From NCBI GenBank assembly GCA_963675425.1, contig OY776214.1, forward strand, positions 3,658,001 through 3,722,000: DNA of 64,000 nt, given 5' to 3'. This DNA comes from Sporobacter sp963675425 (lineage in GTDB: Bacteria > Bacillota > Clostridia > Oscillospirales > Oscillospiraceae). The translations under genes and the position numbers were made by a program. Position 1 is the first letter of the stretch, and each line of letters starts with the position of its first letter. Below the pieces are notes generated by a model, which saw only the letters and a list, made by a program, of their open reading frames with translations, did no database searches and was not told where the DNA came from. This document shows positions 1 through 8,498 of this stretch, one piece after another.

Positions 1-32
1 ATAAGCCATCCACTGGATGGTCCCAGAAAACG

Positions 33-63
33 TCTCCCGTCTTTCATGACGGGAGTTTTTTTA
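33..63 (+). terminator. Rho-independent terminator of an upstream gene outside the window
   Basis: A 7-bp stem CTCCCGT/ACGGGAG (34-40 with 49-55) has an 8-nt loop and is followed by seven T residues. It should end a transcript entering from the left. It therefore separates the permease cluster from whatever precedes it, so the cluster probably has its own promoter between about 64 and 185. Confidence 0.85.
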
Positions 64-205
64 TACCTTTTTTGCCGCGGCACGTTGCAACAATAAACAG
101 GCGTCATACAACAACCAGACGCCGTCCTGGTAATTTTTATATTAAGTTATATAAATAGGCCTTTGTCATATTCGGATTAACGATGGGAGGCGACAGCATA
201 TTTCT

Positions 206-1708
206 GTGTTTAAACGATCATGGCTATACATAACGCGCAAGCGCAGCCGGAGTATCCTGCTGCTGGTAATCCTGTGCCTGACGGCGCTGTTTGCCATGCT
301 GAGCTTGACGATCAAGGCCGGTGCGGACAAAGAGCTGGAGACCCTGCGTAAAAACAGCCTGGTTACGAGCTTCACCGTGAACGCCGTCACCAATCCGTAT
401 GATTATGAGGTCGTGGAAAAGGATTGGGGAGAGCAGAAAATCTATACCGGCCCCATTATCTCGCCGGAAATGTTCGATCAGATTATGGCCCTGGAGCACG
501 TCACCGGGTATTACGAGGGCGGAACGAATCCCATGGTTTGGGTGGATCTCCAACTGCGGCCCGGTTCTTATTACTATCAGCTGCATGATGAAGAACGCGA
601 TCAGAGCTTCAATAATCCAGAATCAATAGAGATGGGTACGCAAAGGACAAACTTCTATTACTGTGCGGACAGCGCGCTGCATGAATTTTTCGCAACCGGC
701 GCGCTTAAGCTGGCGGAAGGGCGACCTATCAATGACAGCGATCAGTACAAGGCCTTGATATCAACAGATTTGGCCAAACGGAACGGCTTGGATGTGGGAG
801 ACACTTTTAAAGCAGATATTCTATTTACGTTGCCTCCTGATGCTTTTGGCGAGCTACACCACGCGTTGGCAGAGCCGGCGGTGTTTGACATCGTGGGCCT
901 GTTTGACATCAATTTCTCACAGGAAGCATCTGAATATACATACGAATTTCAATATGCAGAAAATGTTATTTTTTGCGACTTATACGCAGCCAATCAAATA
1001 GATGAGGAAAGCAGCGCATATCTGAAAACCTGGCGGGGTGAGGACCCGGACGACAGCACGCAGCTCCGCCCGCCGGGGTATTTCGGGGTTAAAGTATTCG
1101 TCGATGACCCGGTGAATCTGGAAAGCACGGTCGAAGAGGTCCGGGCGCTGGAGGGATATAACGAGAAGGATTTCTCGATCGAGCTGGACGAATCGGCGTA
1201 CCGGTCTTCCGGGAAGCCGCTGCGGCAGCTTGGCACCATTTCCGTCGCTTCCGTTATCATTATCCTCGTGACCTGCGTCATCCTTCTGGGCCTGATTTTA
1301 AACATGTGGACGAAGACCCGGCGGCGGGAAATGGGCGTCCTTCTGTCTATGGGCGTCGGCAGGCGAAACATTCTGCTGCAGCTGCTGCTGGAATGCGTGA
1401 TGCTGTCCGTCATAGCGCTCATAATAGCGTTCCTGCTTTCAAGCCTTTTGGCCGGACCGGTCGGGAATCTGGCGGAACGGCTGGTGTCGCCGCCGGATAC
1501 GGGCGAAGCGTATCAGGCGAAGCTGAGAGATTTTGATTTCGTTGTGGAAATGCTGCCTTCCGGCCCGGTGGATCTCACCTACGGCCTGACAGCGCTCAAC
1601 ATCCTGATTGTGTCCCTGATGGTTCTGATCAGCACAGCCATTAGCGTTGTTGTGTCGTCCTGGAACGTCATGAAGCTAAACCCCAAGCACGTATTGACGC
1701 GGTTTTAG
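206..1708 (+). CDS. FtsX-type ABC transporter permease, paralogue 1
   Basis: Membrane permease of the FtsX/MacB type, about 500 residues. There is an N-terminal membrane segment (about residues 13-35), a large extracytoplasmic domain (about 36-340), then three C-terminal membrane segments. The cytoplasmic RRREMGVLLSMGVGRR motif between TM2 and TM3 is the typical ATPase-coupling region of the family. It is the first of four tandem paralogues that share the RSWLYITRKR-like N-terminus. The coordinates begin at a GTG. However, the GGGAGG at 185-190 lies 15 nt from that GTG and only 9 nt from an in-frame ATT at 200. Alignment with the paralogues (MSIF, MSLL, MSLY) places the start exactly at that ATT. 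The substrate is unknown; lipid, lipoprotein or peptide export is the family-level guess. Confidence 0.88.
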   Translation: MFKRSWLYITRKRSRSILLLVILCLTALFAMLSLTIKAGADKELETLRKNSLVTSFTVNAVTNPYDYEVVEKDWGEQKIYTGPIISPEMFDQIMALEHVTGYYEGGTNPMVWVDLQLRPGSYYYQLHDEERDQSFNNPESIEMGTQRTNFYYCADSALHEFFATGALKLAEGRPINDSDQYKALISTDLAKRNGLDVGDTFKADILFTLPPDAFGELHHALAEPAVFDIVGLFDINFSQEASEYTYEFQYAENVIFCDLYAANQIDEESSAYLKTWRGEDPDDSTQLRPPGYFGVKVFVDDPVNLESTVEEVRALEGYNEKDFSIELDESAYRSSGKPLRQLGTISVASVIIILVTCVILLGLILNMWTKTRRREMGVLLSMGVGRRNILLQLLLECVMLSVIALIIAFLLSSLLAGPVGNLAERLVSPPDTGEAYQAKLRDFDFVVEMLPSGPVDLTYGLTALNILIVSLMVLISTAISVVVSSWNVMKLNPKHVLTRF

Positions 1709-1764
1709 CCGTCTTCCCTGCCCCACAGTTCCCAGCCTCGAATTAACAAGCAGGAGGTTTACCC

Positions 1765-3342
1765 ATGTCCATTTTCCGTCGAGCATGGCTGTACATAATG
1801 CGCAAGCGCGGCCGGAGCATCCTGCTTTTTTTAATCATGCTCATAGCGGCTGTCTTTGCAATGCTGGGGCTGGCCATAAAAGCCAGCGCGGATAAGGAAG
1901 CGGCGGCTATTCGCAGAAGTCTTGGCAGCAGCTTTAAAATTGAAATGAATCTAGATGCCTTCAAAGCGCTGATGGACCAATATGACGGCAACGTGCCGCC
2001 CGATGTCGAGCGGCCGGTTATGCCGGATCTGAAAATGTACGAACGCATAACAAAACTTGACCATATCACACATTTTTACACGGGCGGCAAGGTCGTCGGC
2101 ACTTATGTGGACCTCAAACTGCGCCCCGGCTGGCTGTCGAGCTTATTGGAACAGGGAAACACGGACATTTTACGCCACTATAATTACACGCCGGAACAAG
2201 CGGCGGTCACAAAACAGATTCTCACGCTGCAAGCCTGCAGCGATACCGGGCTTCACGAGTTTTTCAGGATGGGCGCGTTCGAGCTGGTCGAAGGTCGGCA
2301 TATCACGGCGGACGACACGTTTAAAGCCCTGATTTCGACAGACCTCGCCGAGCGCAACGGCCTGAGCGTCGGGGATACGTTCAGCTGCGAGATCCGGGAA
2401 AGCGCAGTCATCACCGGCGGCGACCCCGACAAAAGATGGGGAGACCCGTTTACGTTGGAGGTCGCGGGCATATACGATTTCAATTTCACGACGGAGCCAA
2501 CGGATTATTATTTAGAATACACCGGCGATGAGGTCATCCACGACTGTGAGTTCATGTATCCCGAGAACATTATCTTCTGCGACTTATATACGGCGGCGTG
2601 CAGAAATGCCGTTATGGTAGCTCATTACAGAGTTTACCTGGGTGAAGACGACACGCTGGACACCGCCTCGATGGAAAACCCGACTGTTGAGGACAACGTC
2701 GATCTGAGCGACGTCACGTTTTTCGTAGACGATCCCGAAAATCTAGACGCGGTCATCGCCGAGCTAAAAGCGCAGGGCGAGCTTGACTGGCGGTTTTTTT
2801 CGATCAAGCCGGACGATTCCGCGTACCGGGCTTCCGTAAAACCGCTGACTAGGCTGGGCGCGACCGCGGCAATCCTCATCGCGTCCGCCTTTGTGGGGTG
2901 CGCTGTGATTCTGGGGCTGGTCCTGAACATGTGGATCAAAAGCCGCCGGCATGAGATCGGCGTGCTGATGTCCCTGGGCGTCGGCAGACGGGCGATCGCT
3001 CTGCAGCTGCTTCTGGAGGCCTTGGCAATTGCCCTCCTCGCGTTGGTCGCCGCTGCCGCTTTATCATACTTTCTGGCACCCGGCGTCGGCAACATGGCGG
3101 AAGAAAGCGTCTCCCCCAGAAATGCTGAGGAAACGTTTGACTACTTCTATCAGCTGGAACTTGACCTTCGCCCATCTATCACTAAAACATCGGCTGACCC
3201 GATCAACCTGACGTATGGCCTCAGCTCGGCCAACATACTGATTGTTGCCGCAGCAGTTTTATTCAGTACGTTCTTGGGCGTGCTGATTACGTCCTGGAAC
3301 GTCATAAAGCGCACGCCGACCCACTTACTGACGCGGCGCTGA
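1765..3342 (+). CDS. FtsX-type ABC transporter permease, paralogue 2
   Basis: 525-residue permease with the same plan as its neighbours. TM1 (about 16-38) is followed by a roughly 310-residue outer domain and a C-terminal FtsX core holding RRHEIGVLMSLGVGRR. The ATG has GGAGG 9 nt upstream. It lies 56 bp after the first permease with no terminator between, so the cluster looks like one transcript. It aligns closely with paralogue 3 through the whole outer domain, including shared FEIRE/FSCEIRE and GGDxxKRWGDPFTLE stretches, which points to recent duplication. Function beyond permease is not known. Confidence 0.88.
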   Translation: MSIFRRAWLYIMRKRGRSILLFLIMLIAAVFAMLGLAIKASADKEAAAIRRSLGSSFKIEMNLDAFKALMDQYDGNVPPDVERPVMPDLKMYERITKLDHITHFYTGGKVVGTYVDLKLRPGWLSSLLEQGNTDILRHYNYTPEQAAVTKQILTLQACSDTGLHEFFRMGAFELVEGRHITADDTFKALISTDLAERNGLSVGDTFSCEIRESAVITGGDPDKRWGDPFTLEVAGIYDFNFTTEPTDYYLEYTGDEVIHDCEFMYPENIIFCDLYTAACRNAVMVAHYRVYLGEDDTLDTASMENPTVEDNVDLSDVTFFVDDPENLDAVIAELKAQGELDWRFFSIKPDDSAYRASVKPLTRLGATAAILIASAFVGCAVILGLVLNMWIKSRRHEIGVLMSLGVGRRAIALQLLLEALAIALLALVAAAALSYFLAPGVGNMAEESVSPRNAEETFDYFYQLELDLRPSITKTSADPINLTYGLSSANILIVAAAVLFSTFLGVLITSWNVIKRTPTHLLTRR

Positions 3343-3391
3343 CGTCCTCCGGCCCCTGTTCGCCGAGATTAAGTATACGGGAGATGATTTC

Positions 3392-4963
3392 ATGTCTTTG
3401 CTAAACCGAGCATGGCTGTACATAACGCGCAAGCGCGGCCGGAGTATTTTGCTTTTTTTAATCATGCTCATAACGGCGGTCTTTACGATGCTGGGACTGG
3501 CCATCAAAGCCAGCGCAGATGAAGAGGCGTCAGCGGTGCGCAAGAGCCTTGGCAGCAGCTTTACCGTTGAGGAAGACACCTTTGCCATTTGGGCATTGAT
3601 GGAGAGCTATAAAGACGGATACATTCCGCTGGACGAGCGCCCCAAACAGCTTTCAATAGAGCTGATGGACCGCATCACGGAGATGGAGCATATCACATAT
3701 TACTTCACGAGCAGCAGCATGCATGGCGCAATATTGGACCTGAAGCCGCGTCCCGGCTGGCGCGCCAGCGTCTATGAGGAGGGTTTAACAAACCCGGATT
3801 TTCTGCGCCAGAACAGTTTTGATCTCGACGAATACGCGGTCAGAAAACAGTGCCTCGATCTATACGCCTGCAATAATACCGCGTTTTCCGAATACTTCAG
3901 GACCGGCGCGTTCACGCTGACGGAAGGGCGGCACATAAACGCCGACGATACGTTCAAGGCGCTCATTTCGTCTGATCTGGCTGAGCGGAACGGTTTGTCT
4001 GTCGGCGATACATTCAATTTTGAAATCCGGGAGGGCATTTCCGTGGCTGGCGGCGACCTGAACAAACGATGGGGCGACCCGTTTACGCTCGAAATCGTGG
4101 GAGTGTTCGATATCAATTTGCATCAGGAAACGTCGACATACGAGCTAACAACCGGCGAGACGCTGATCCGCGAGCTTGAATGGGATTACGCCGAAAACTA
4201 TATCTTCTGCGACCTGAATACAGCCGTTTATGAAGACGCAGTCAGTATTGCGTATTACAGGTACACGGTCGGCAAGGATGAAACGTTCGATGCAGCGCGT
4301 ATTGAAAATGCCACGCTGGACAACTACTCGTTCATTAAGGCCACGTTCTTCGTGGACTACCCAGAAAACCTGAACGCGGCCATAGCGGAGTTCAAGACGA
4401 TCGATGATATTGATTTTCACTATTATCCGATTACACCCGACGAATCGGCGTACAAAGCCTCCGTCAAACCGCTGACAGCACTCGGTACGTTCTCGGCCGT
4501 CCTCATCGCTGCTGTCATCGCCGGGTGCGCCGTCATACTGGGTCTGCTGCTCAACATGTGGATCAAGAGCCGACGTCGCGAAATGGGCGTTCTGATGTCT
4601 ATGGGCGTGTCAAAACGGACGATCGTGCTGCAGCTGCTACTGGAAACAATGGTGCTCGCCGTCCTTGCACTCATACTCGGCGTGTGCCTGTCGGGCTTTC
4701 TAGCAGGCCCTGTCGGAAACATGGCGGAAAAGATTGTATCCCCTAAAGGAACAGCGGATACGTATGCCTTCAAAACGGATATGTTTCTTCGTCCGTATAT
4801 CGACGTCACGTCCGCCGAGCCGGTAGACCTGTCGTACGGCCTCAGTGCGGCCAACATCCTGATTACGGCAATCGTTATAGTCGTCAGCGCCATAGGCAGT
4901 GTTCTGGTCACGTCGTGGAATATTATGAAGCTCAATCCGAAGCATGTATTGACGCGGCACTAG
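3392..4963 (+). CDS. FtsX-type ABC transporter permease, paralogue 3
   Basis: 523-residue permease, clearly the nearest relative of paralogue 2. Both have the same N-terminal RAWLYI.RKRGRSILLFLIML block, matching outer-domain segments, and RRREMGVLMSMGVSKR in the coupling loop. The RBS GGGAGA precedes an ATG start. The C-terminus ends SWNIMKLNPKHVLTRH, closely matching paralogue 1. Three near-identical architectures with diverged outer domains suggest either a heteromeric pump or alternative partners for the single downstream ATPase; this is inference. Confidence 0.88.
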   Translation: MSLLNRAWLYITRKRGRSILLFLIMLITAVFTMLGLAIKASADEEASAVRKSLGSSFTVEEDTFAIWALMESYKDGYIPLDERPKQLSIELMDRITEMEHITYYFTSSSMHGAILDLKPRPGWRASVYEEGLTNPDFLRQNSFDLDEYAVRKQCLDLYACNNTAFSEYFRTGAFTLTEGRHINADDTFKALISSDLAERNGLSVGDTFNFEIREGISVAGGDLNKRWGDPFTLEIVGVFDINLHQETSTYELTTGETLIRELEWDYAENYIFCDLNTAVYEDAVSIAYYRYTVGKDETFDAARIENATLDNYSFIKATFFVDYPENLNAAIAEFKTIDDIDFHYYPITPDESAYKASVKPLTALGTFSAVLIAAVIAGCAVILGLLLNMWIKSRRREMGVLMSMGVSKRTIVLQLLLETMVLAVLALILGVCLSGFLAGPVGNMAEKIVSPKGTADTYAFKTDMFLRPYIDVTSAEPVDLSYGLSAANILITAIVIVVSAIGSVLVTSWNIMKLNPKHVLTRH

Positions 4964-5016
4964 ACATCTTCCCCACCCCTGATATAAATCGTCAAATAAA
5001 TTTATGAGGTGAATCC

Positions 5017-6387
5017 ATGAGCTTATACAAACGCGCTTTCTTGTTTCTGATCAGAAAGAAAAGCAAAACCATCGTTTTGCTGCTGATTCTGACAATTATT
5101 TCGACGCTCGTGCTCACCTGCCTGTCCATCGGACGCGCGGCCAATATCGCCGCGGCCGATCTGCGCGAATCGCTGGGCGGGTACTTTAAGATCGAACCCG
5201 ATTATGACGGCGGCACGGTAAGCTATCCGAACGACAAGCTGGTCCGCGATGTCCTGCGCGGCGGCGGAATCAAAGCGTATAACGGTATGAGCATACAGTA
5301 CCTTATGACGAACGGTCTTCAGCTGACGCCGGGACGCTTTACGTCACAAGGGGACCCCAAGGCCCATATGGCCCGGTTTTTAGCCAATACGGACAGCAGC
5401 CTTCACGAGTACTTTTATTTGCGGTCTTTTAAGCTGACCGAAGGGCGGGATATAACTCCGGACGACTGCTTTACAGCCGTTATTTCAAGCGTTCTGGCGG
5501 CCCATAACAATTTGTCTGTCGGCGATACGTTTACAGCGTCCTATCCCCCGGAAGCGCTGTCGCCGGATCAGGATGAAAGCACAGCGTCGTTTGATTATAC
5601 CGTCGTCGGCATCTACGATATCTCCAGCGAGCAAACGTCAACCAGCAACAGTGCCGAATGCGATATTCAGGATAACTTTATATTTACCGACACGGCGTCT
5701 CAGCGGGCAATGCACGAAACACTTTCGGGCAGCAGCACCGCCGTTTATTCCAGCGGCGTTGCCTTTTTCGTTAAAGACCCCCGACAGCTCGGAGTGATCG
5801 TCGGTCTGCTGCCCAGCATTGACGGGTATGACTGGGACGGCTTTAAAATCATCCAAAACAATAAGGCCTACCGGGATACCGCCGTGCCGCTTGAACGTCT
5901 TTCGGGACTTATTTTAACGTTTCTTATGGTCATCGTCGTTATCAGCGTCGTCATGCTCTCGCTGATCCTCGTCATGTGGATGCGAGACCGCAAATATGAG
6001 ATTGGCATTCTGCTGTCGGTCGGAGTCAGTAAGGCGGGAATTATCGCCCAGCATATTGCTGAAAATCTGATCATCGCCGTCCTGGCTTTCTTGCTGGCCT
6101 GGGGTATTTCAAGCTTTGCAGCCAATCGGCTGGGCGACGTTCTGCTCGGCGGTATTGTTGAGCAGACGCAGGAGCCGGAGAGCAACCATATGGACCGGGA
6201 GCTGTACTATGATCCCGTCGTGGTGCAAAGTGCTTCGGCTGACGAGCTGCTGTCGGTCCAGGTCGGTGTAACGGAGCTTCTTCTGATCTTTGGCATCGGT
6301 TTTTTAATTGTCGTCATTTCCACCGGACTGTCTTCCGTTATGGTGATCCGCATGAAACCCAAAGAAATTCTGTCATCCTTCAGCTGA
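5017..6387 (+). CDS. FtsX-type ABC transporter permease, paralogue 4 (shorter, diverged)
   Basis: 456-residue member of the same family, with a shorter and more diverged outer domain. It keeps the N-terminal RAFLFLIRKKSKT block, the DxSLHEYFYL and EGRDITPDD motifs shared with the other three, and the FtsX core MRDRKYEIGILLSVGVSK. The ATG follows TGAGGTGA. It lies 53 bp after paralogue 3 and 94 bp before the ATPase gene. Its divergence suggests an older duplication than the 2/3 pair. Confidence 0.87.
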   Translation: MSLYKRAFLFLIRKKSKTIVLLLILTIISTLVLTCLSIGRAANIAAADLRESLGGYFKIEPDYDGGTVSYPNDKLVRDVLRGGGIKAYNGMSIQYLMTNGLQLTPGRFTSQGDPKAHMARFLANTDSSLHEYFYLRSFKLTEGRDITPDDCFTAVISSVLAAHNNLSVGDTFTASYPPEALSPDQDESTASFDYTVVGIYDISSEQTSTSNSAECDIQDNFIFTDTASQRAMHETLSGSSTAVYSSGVAFFVKDPRQLGVIVGLLPSIDGYDWDGFKIIQNNKAYRDTAVPLERLSGLILTFLMVIVVISVVMLSLILVMWMRDRKYEIGILLSVGVSKAGIIAQHIAENLIIAVLAFLLAWGISSFAANRLGDVLLGGIVEQTQEPESNHMDRELYYDPVVVQSASADELLSVQVGVTELLLIFGIGFLIVVISTGLSSVMVIRMKPKEILSSFS

Positions 6388-6481
6388 CGGGAAGGTTGCT
6401 TGATGTTTCTGCACATCTTAACCAAGCCATTTAGATTGAATTAATATATGAACTATTCACCCATTAGAAAGAGGTGCCAAA

Positions 6482-7114
6482 ATGAGTGTTCTGGAATTAA
6501 AAAATGTCTCCTATGCGTATTACGAAGACCATATCATACTCGATAAGATCGACATGAGCTTTGAACGCGGCAAAATGTACGTCATATTAGGTCCGTCGGG
6601 CTGCGGCAAAACGACACTGTTGTCTTTACTTGGCGGCCTGGACGTCCCCAAAAGCGGCCGTATACTGTATGAAGGCGACGATATCGGGCATAAAAATCTG
6701 GAGGCACATCGGCGCGACCACGTCTCCTTCGTCTTCCAAAACTACAATCTGATCGACTATATGACCCCCCTTGAAAACGTCATGCTGACAGCCCGGGCAG
6801 ACCCTGCAAAGGCGCTGTCGCGTCTCGGCCTGACGGAGGACGAATCAAAACGAAACGTCCTCAAGCTGTCCGGCGGTCAGCAGCAGCGTGTGGCAATTGC
6901 CCGGGCCCTTGCCTCTGAGACGCCTGTCATCTTAGCCGACGAGCCGACCGGCAATCTTGACACGGACACCGCGAAGGATATTACGACGACCTTAAAAATG
7001 GCCGCTATCAAATATAACCGGTGCGTTATCGTCGTCACACATAATACGGAGCTGGCCCGTCAGGCGCATTATATCTATGAGCTGAAACAGGGCAAGCTGG
7101 CCCTGCTGGACTAA
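6482..7114 (+). CDS. ABC transporter ATP-binding protein (LolD/MacB-like)
   Basis: 210-residue nucleotide-binding domain that should energise the FtsX permeases upstream. It has Walker A GPSGCGKTT (residues 37-45), Q-loop FQNYNL, signature LSGGQQQR and Walker B VILADEP followed by TGNLD, the standard order for LolD/MacB/BceA-type ATPases. The start ATG follows AAGAGGTG. It is the only ATPase in the cluster and must serve all four permeases unless others lie outside the window. No clear terminator was found after it before the L10 promoter. Confidence 0.93.
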   Translation: MSVLELKNVSYAYYEDHIILDKIDMSFERGKMYVILGPSGCGKTTLLSLLGGLDVPKSGRILYEGDDIGHKNLEAHRRDHVSFVFQNYNLIDYMTPLENVMLTARADPAKALSRLGLTEDESKRNVLKLSGGQQQRVAIARALASETPVILADEPTGNLDTDTAKDITTTLKMAAIKYNRCVIVVTHNTELARQAHYIYELKQGKLALLD

Positions 7115-7183
7115 TCGCATTGTTTTACCCTGCTCACTCCTTATTGCGCCATTCAGAAAAGTCAGAATAATTTTAATTTCTGG

Positions 7184-7212
7184 TTGACAATAGTCTTTTT
7201 TTTTGATACTAT
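7184..7212 (+). promoter_or_regulatory. Promoter of the rplJ-rplL operon
   Basis: A -35 TTGACA (7184-7189), a 17-nt spacer and a -10 TACTAT (7207-7212) give a strong housekeeping promoter just upstream of the L10 leader. Confidence 0.8.
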
Positions 7213-7214
7213 TT

Positions 7215-7321
7215 CTTAGCGTTCCAAAGACAGCAGGTGGCGTTAGCCGTAAGTCCTGCCGAGGACAGCCGACAGTTTATGTTTGCTTAATGTCCCCGTG
7301 CCTTTGGCGCGGGGATTTTTA
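7215..7321 (+). ncRNA. Ribosomal protein L10 leader with attenuator
   Basis: The transcript between the promoter and rplJ resembles the known L10 leader, the mRNA site through which L10(L12)4 represses its own operon. It holds a GCAGGTGGCGTTAGCCGTAAG-like section and ends in a GC-rich hairpin (7293-7302 with 7306-7315) followed by a T run, which would act as a terminator or attenuator. About 100 nt of AT-rich spacer then leads to the rplJ RBS. Identification rests on position and recalled sequence features; no covariance search was possible. Confidence 0.75.
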
Positions 7322-7421
7322 TTTGGACGCTATTTTTACTAATCTCCATTGGATTAGTAATGGCCATTTGGGTGCTTAAGCGCCCTCGGCCTTAAATCTT
7401 AAGCCCGGAGGTGAAATACGA

Positions 7422-7952
7422 ATGCCCAATGAAAAGGTACTCAGCGAAAAAAAGGCCATCGTTCTGGAACTGACAGAGAAGCTTAAAAGCGTTTCCGGCG
7501 TTTTCATCGATTATTCCGGCACAACAGTTGCCGAGGACACGGAAATGCGCCGCGCTATGCGCGCTTCCAATGTCGACTACGCCGTTGTCAAGAATACGCT
7601 CACCCGCTTTGCCGCCGCCAACGTCGGCTTTGAAGCCCTTGACGAACACTTAAACGGCACGACAGCGCTGGCCGTTTCGGCGGAAGACCCCGTCGCACCG
7701 GCGAAAATCCTGAGCGAGTTTGCCAAGAAGCCCAACAGTAAGATCACGATCAAGGCCGGATTCTTAGACGGCAAGCTGATTACACCCGACGAAATCAAGG
7801 CACTGGCCGAGCTGCCGTCAAAGGAAGCTCTTGTCGCCCAGGTGCTCGGCACCATGATGGCGCCTGTCAGCGGCCTGGCGAATGTGCTCAACGCCAACAT
7901 CCGCGGCCTGGCTGTCGCCCTGCAGGCGATTGCCGATCAGAAATCCGCATAA
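7422..7952 (+). CDS. rplJ: 50S ribosomal protein L10
   Basis: 176-residue L10, the stalk base that anchors L7/L12 dimers on the large subunit. The N-terminal domain carries the typical K.AIVLELTEKLKS...VFIDYSGTTVAED and YAVVKNTLTRFAA blocks, and the C-terminal helix that binds L12 is present. The ATG has GGAGGTGA 9 nt upstream. It is first in a two-gene operon with rplL, downstream of the L10 leader. The usual companions rplK/rplA and rpoB are not adjacent. Confidence 0.97.
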   Translation: MPNEKVLSEKKAIVLELTEKLKSVSGVFIDYSGTTVAEDTEMRRAMRASNVDYAVVKNTLTRFAAANVGFEALDEHLNGTTALAVSAEDPVAPAKILSEFAKKPNSKITIKAGFLDGKLITPDEIKALAELPSKEALVAQVLGTMMAPVSGLANVLNANIRGLAVALQAIADQKSA

Positions 7953-8029
7953 GCCCCGCCCCACACGACGCGGCGCGTTTCGCCGCATGATAAAATTATT
8001 TGATTGATTATTAATTGGAGGATTTAAAA

Positions 8030-8413
8030 ATGGCCAGTGAAAAAGTTACTGCTTTAATTGAAGAAGTCAAGAATATGACGGTTCTCGAGCTTTCCGAGCT
8101 CGTACATGCCCTTGAGGACGAGTTCGGCGTTTCCGCCGCCGCTCCCGCCGCTGTTGCTGTGGCCGCCGCTCCCGGCGCCGCCGCTCCCGCTGCTGAAGAG
8201 AAGACCGAGTTTGATGTCGTTATGACAAGCTTCGGCGCCGAGAAGATCAAGGTCATCAAGGAAGTCCGCGCCATCACCGGTCTCGGCCTGGCCGAGGCGA
8301 AGGCCCTTGTCGAAGGCGTCCCCGCCAAGATCAAGGAAGGCGTCAACAAGGACGAGGCCGAGGCTCTGTCCAAGCAGCTCAGCGACGTCGGCGCAACCGT
8401 CGAAGTCAAATAA
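8030..8413 (+). CDS. rplL: 50S ribosomal protein L7/L12
   Basis: 127-residue stalk protein that recruits translation GTPases. It has an N-terminal dimerisation helix, an Ala/Pro-rich hinge (about residues 38-56) and the C-terminal factor-binding domain with KIKVIKEVRAITGLGLAEAK. The ATG at 8030 is preceded by TTGGAGGA with ideal spacing. It lies 77 bp after rplJ and before a strong terminator. Confidence 0.97.
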   Translation: MASEKVTALIEEVKNMTVLELSELVHALEDEFGVSAAAPAAVAVAAAPGAAAPAAEEKTEFDVVMTSFGAEKIKVIKEVRAITGLGLAEAKALVEGVPAKIKEGVNKDEAEALSKQLSDVGATVEVK

Positions 8414-8428
8414 GTAACGCACCAGCAA

Positions 8429-8454
8429 AGCCCGCGCCATTGGCGCGGGCTTTC
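8429..8454 (+). terminator. Terminator of the rplJL operon
   Basis: A 10-bp perfect stem AGCCCGCGCC/GGCGCGGGCT with a short loop is followed by TTTC. A second hairpin (GTCCAGC-TTCT-GCTGGGC then TTTTTTG, about 8469-8494) follows at once and may act bidirectionally for the convergent buk transcript. Confidence 0.85.
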
Positions 8455-8498
8455 AATCTGTAAACAAAGTCCAGCTTCTGCTGGGCTTTTTTGTTTTA

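Noticed and set aside
183..233. ATG at 183 overlapping the RBS of the first permease
   Set aside because: It is in another frame and stops after about 16 codons.
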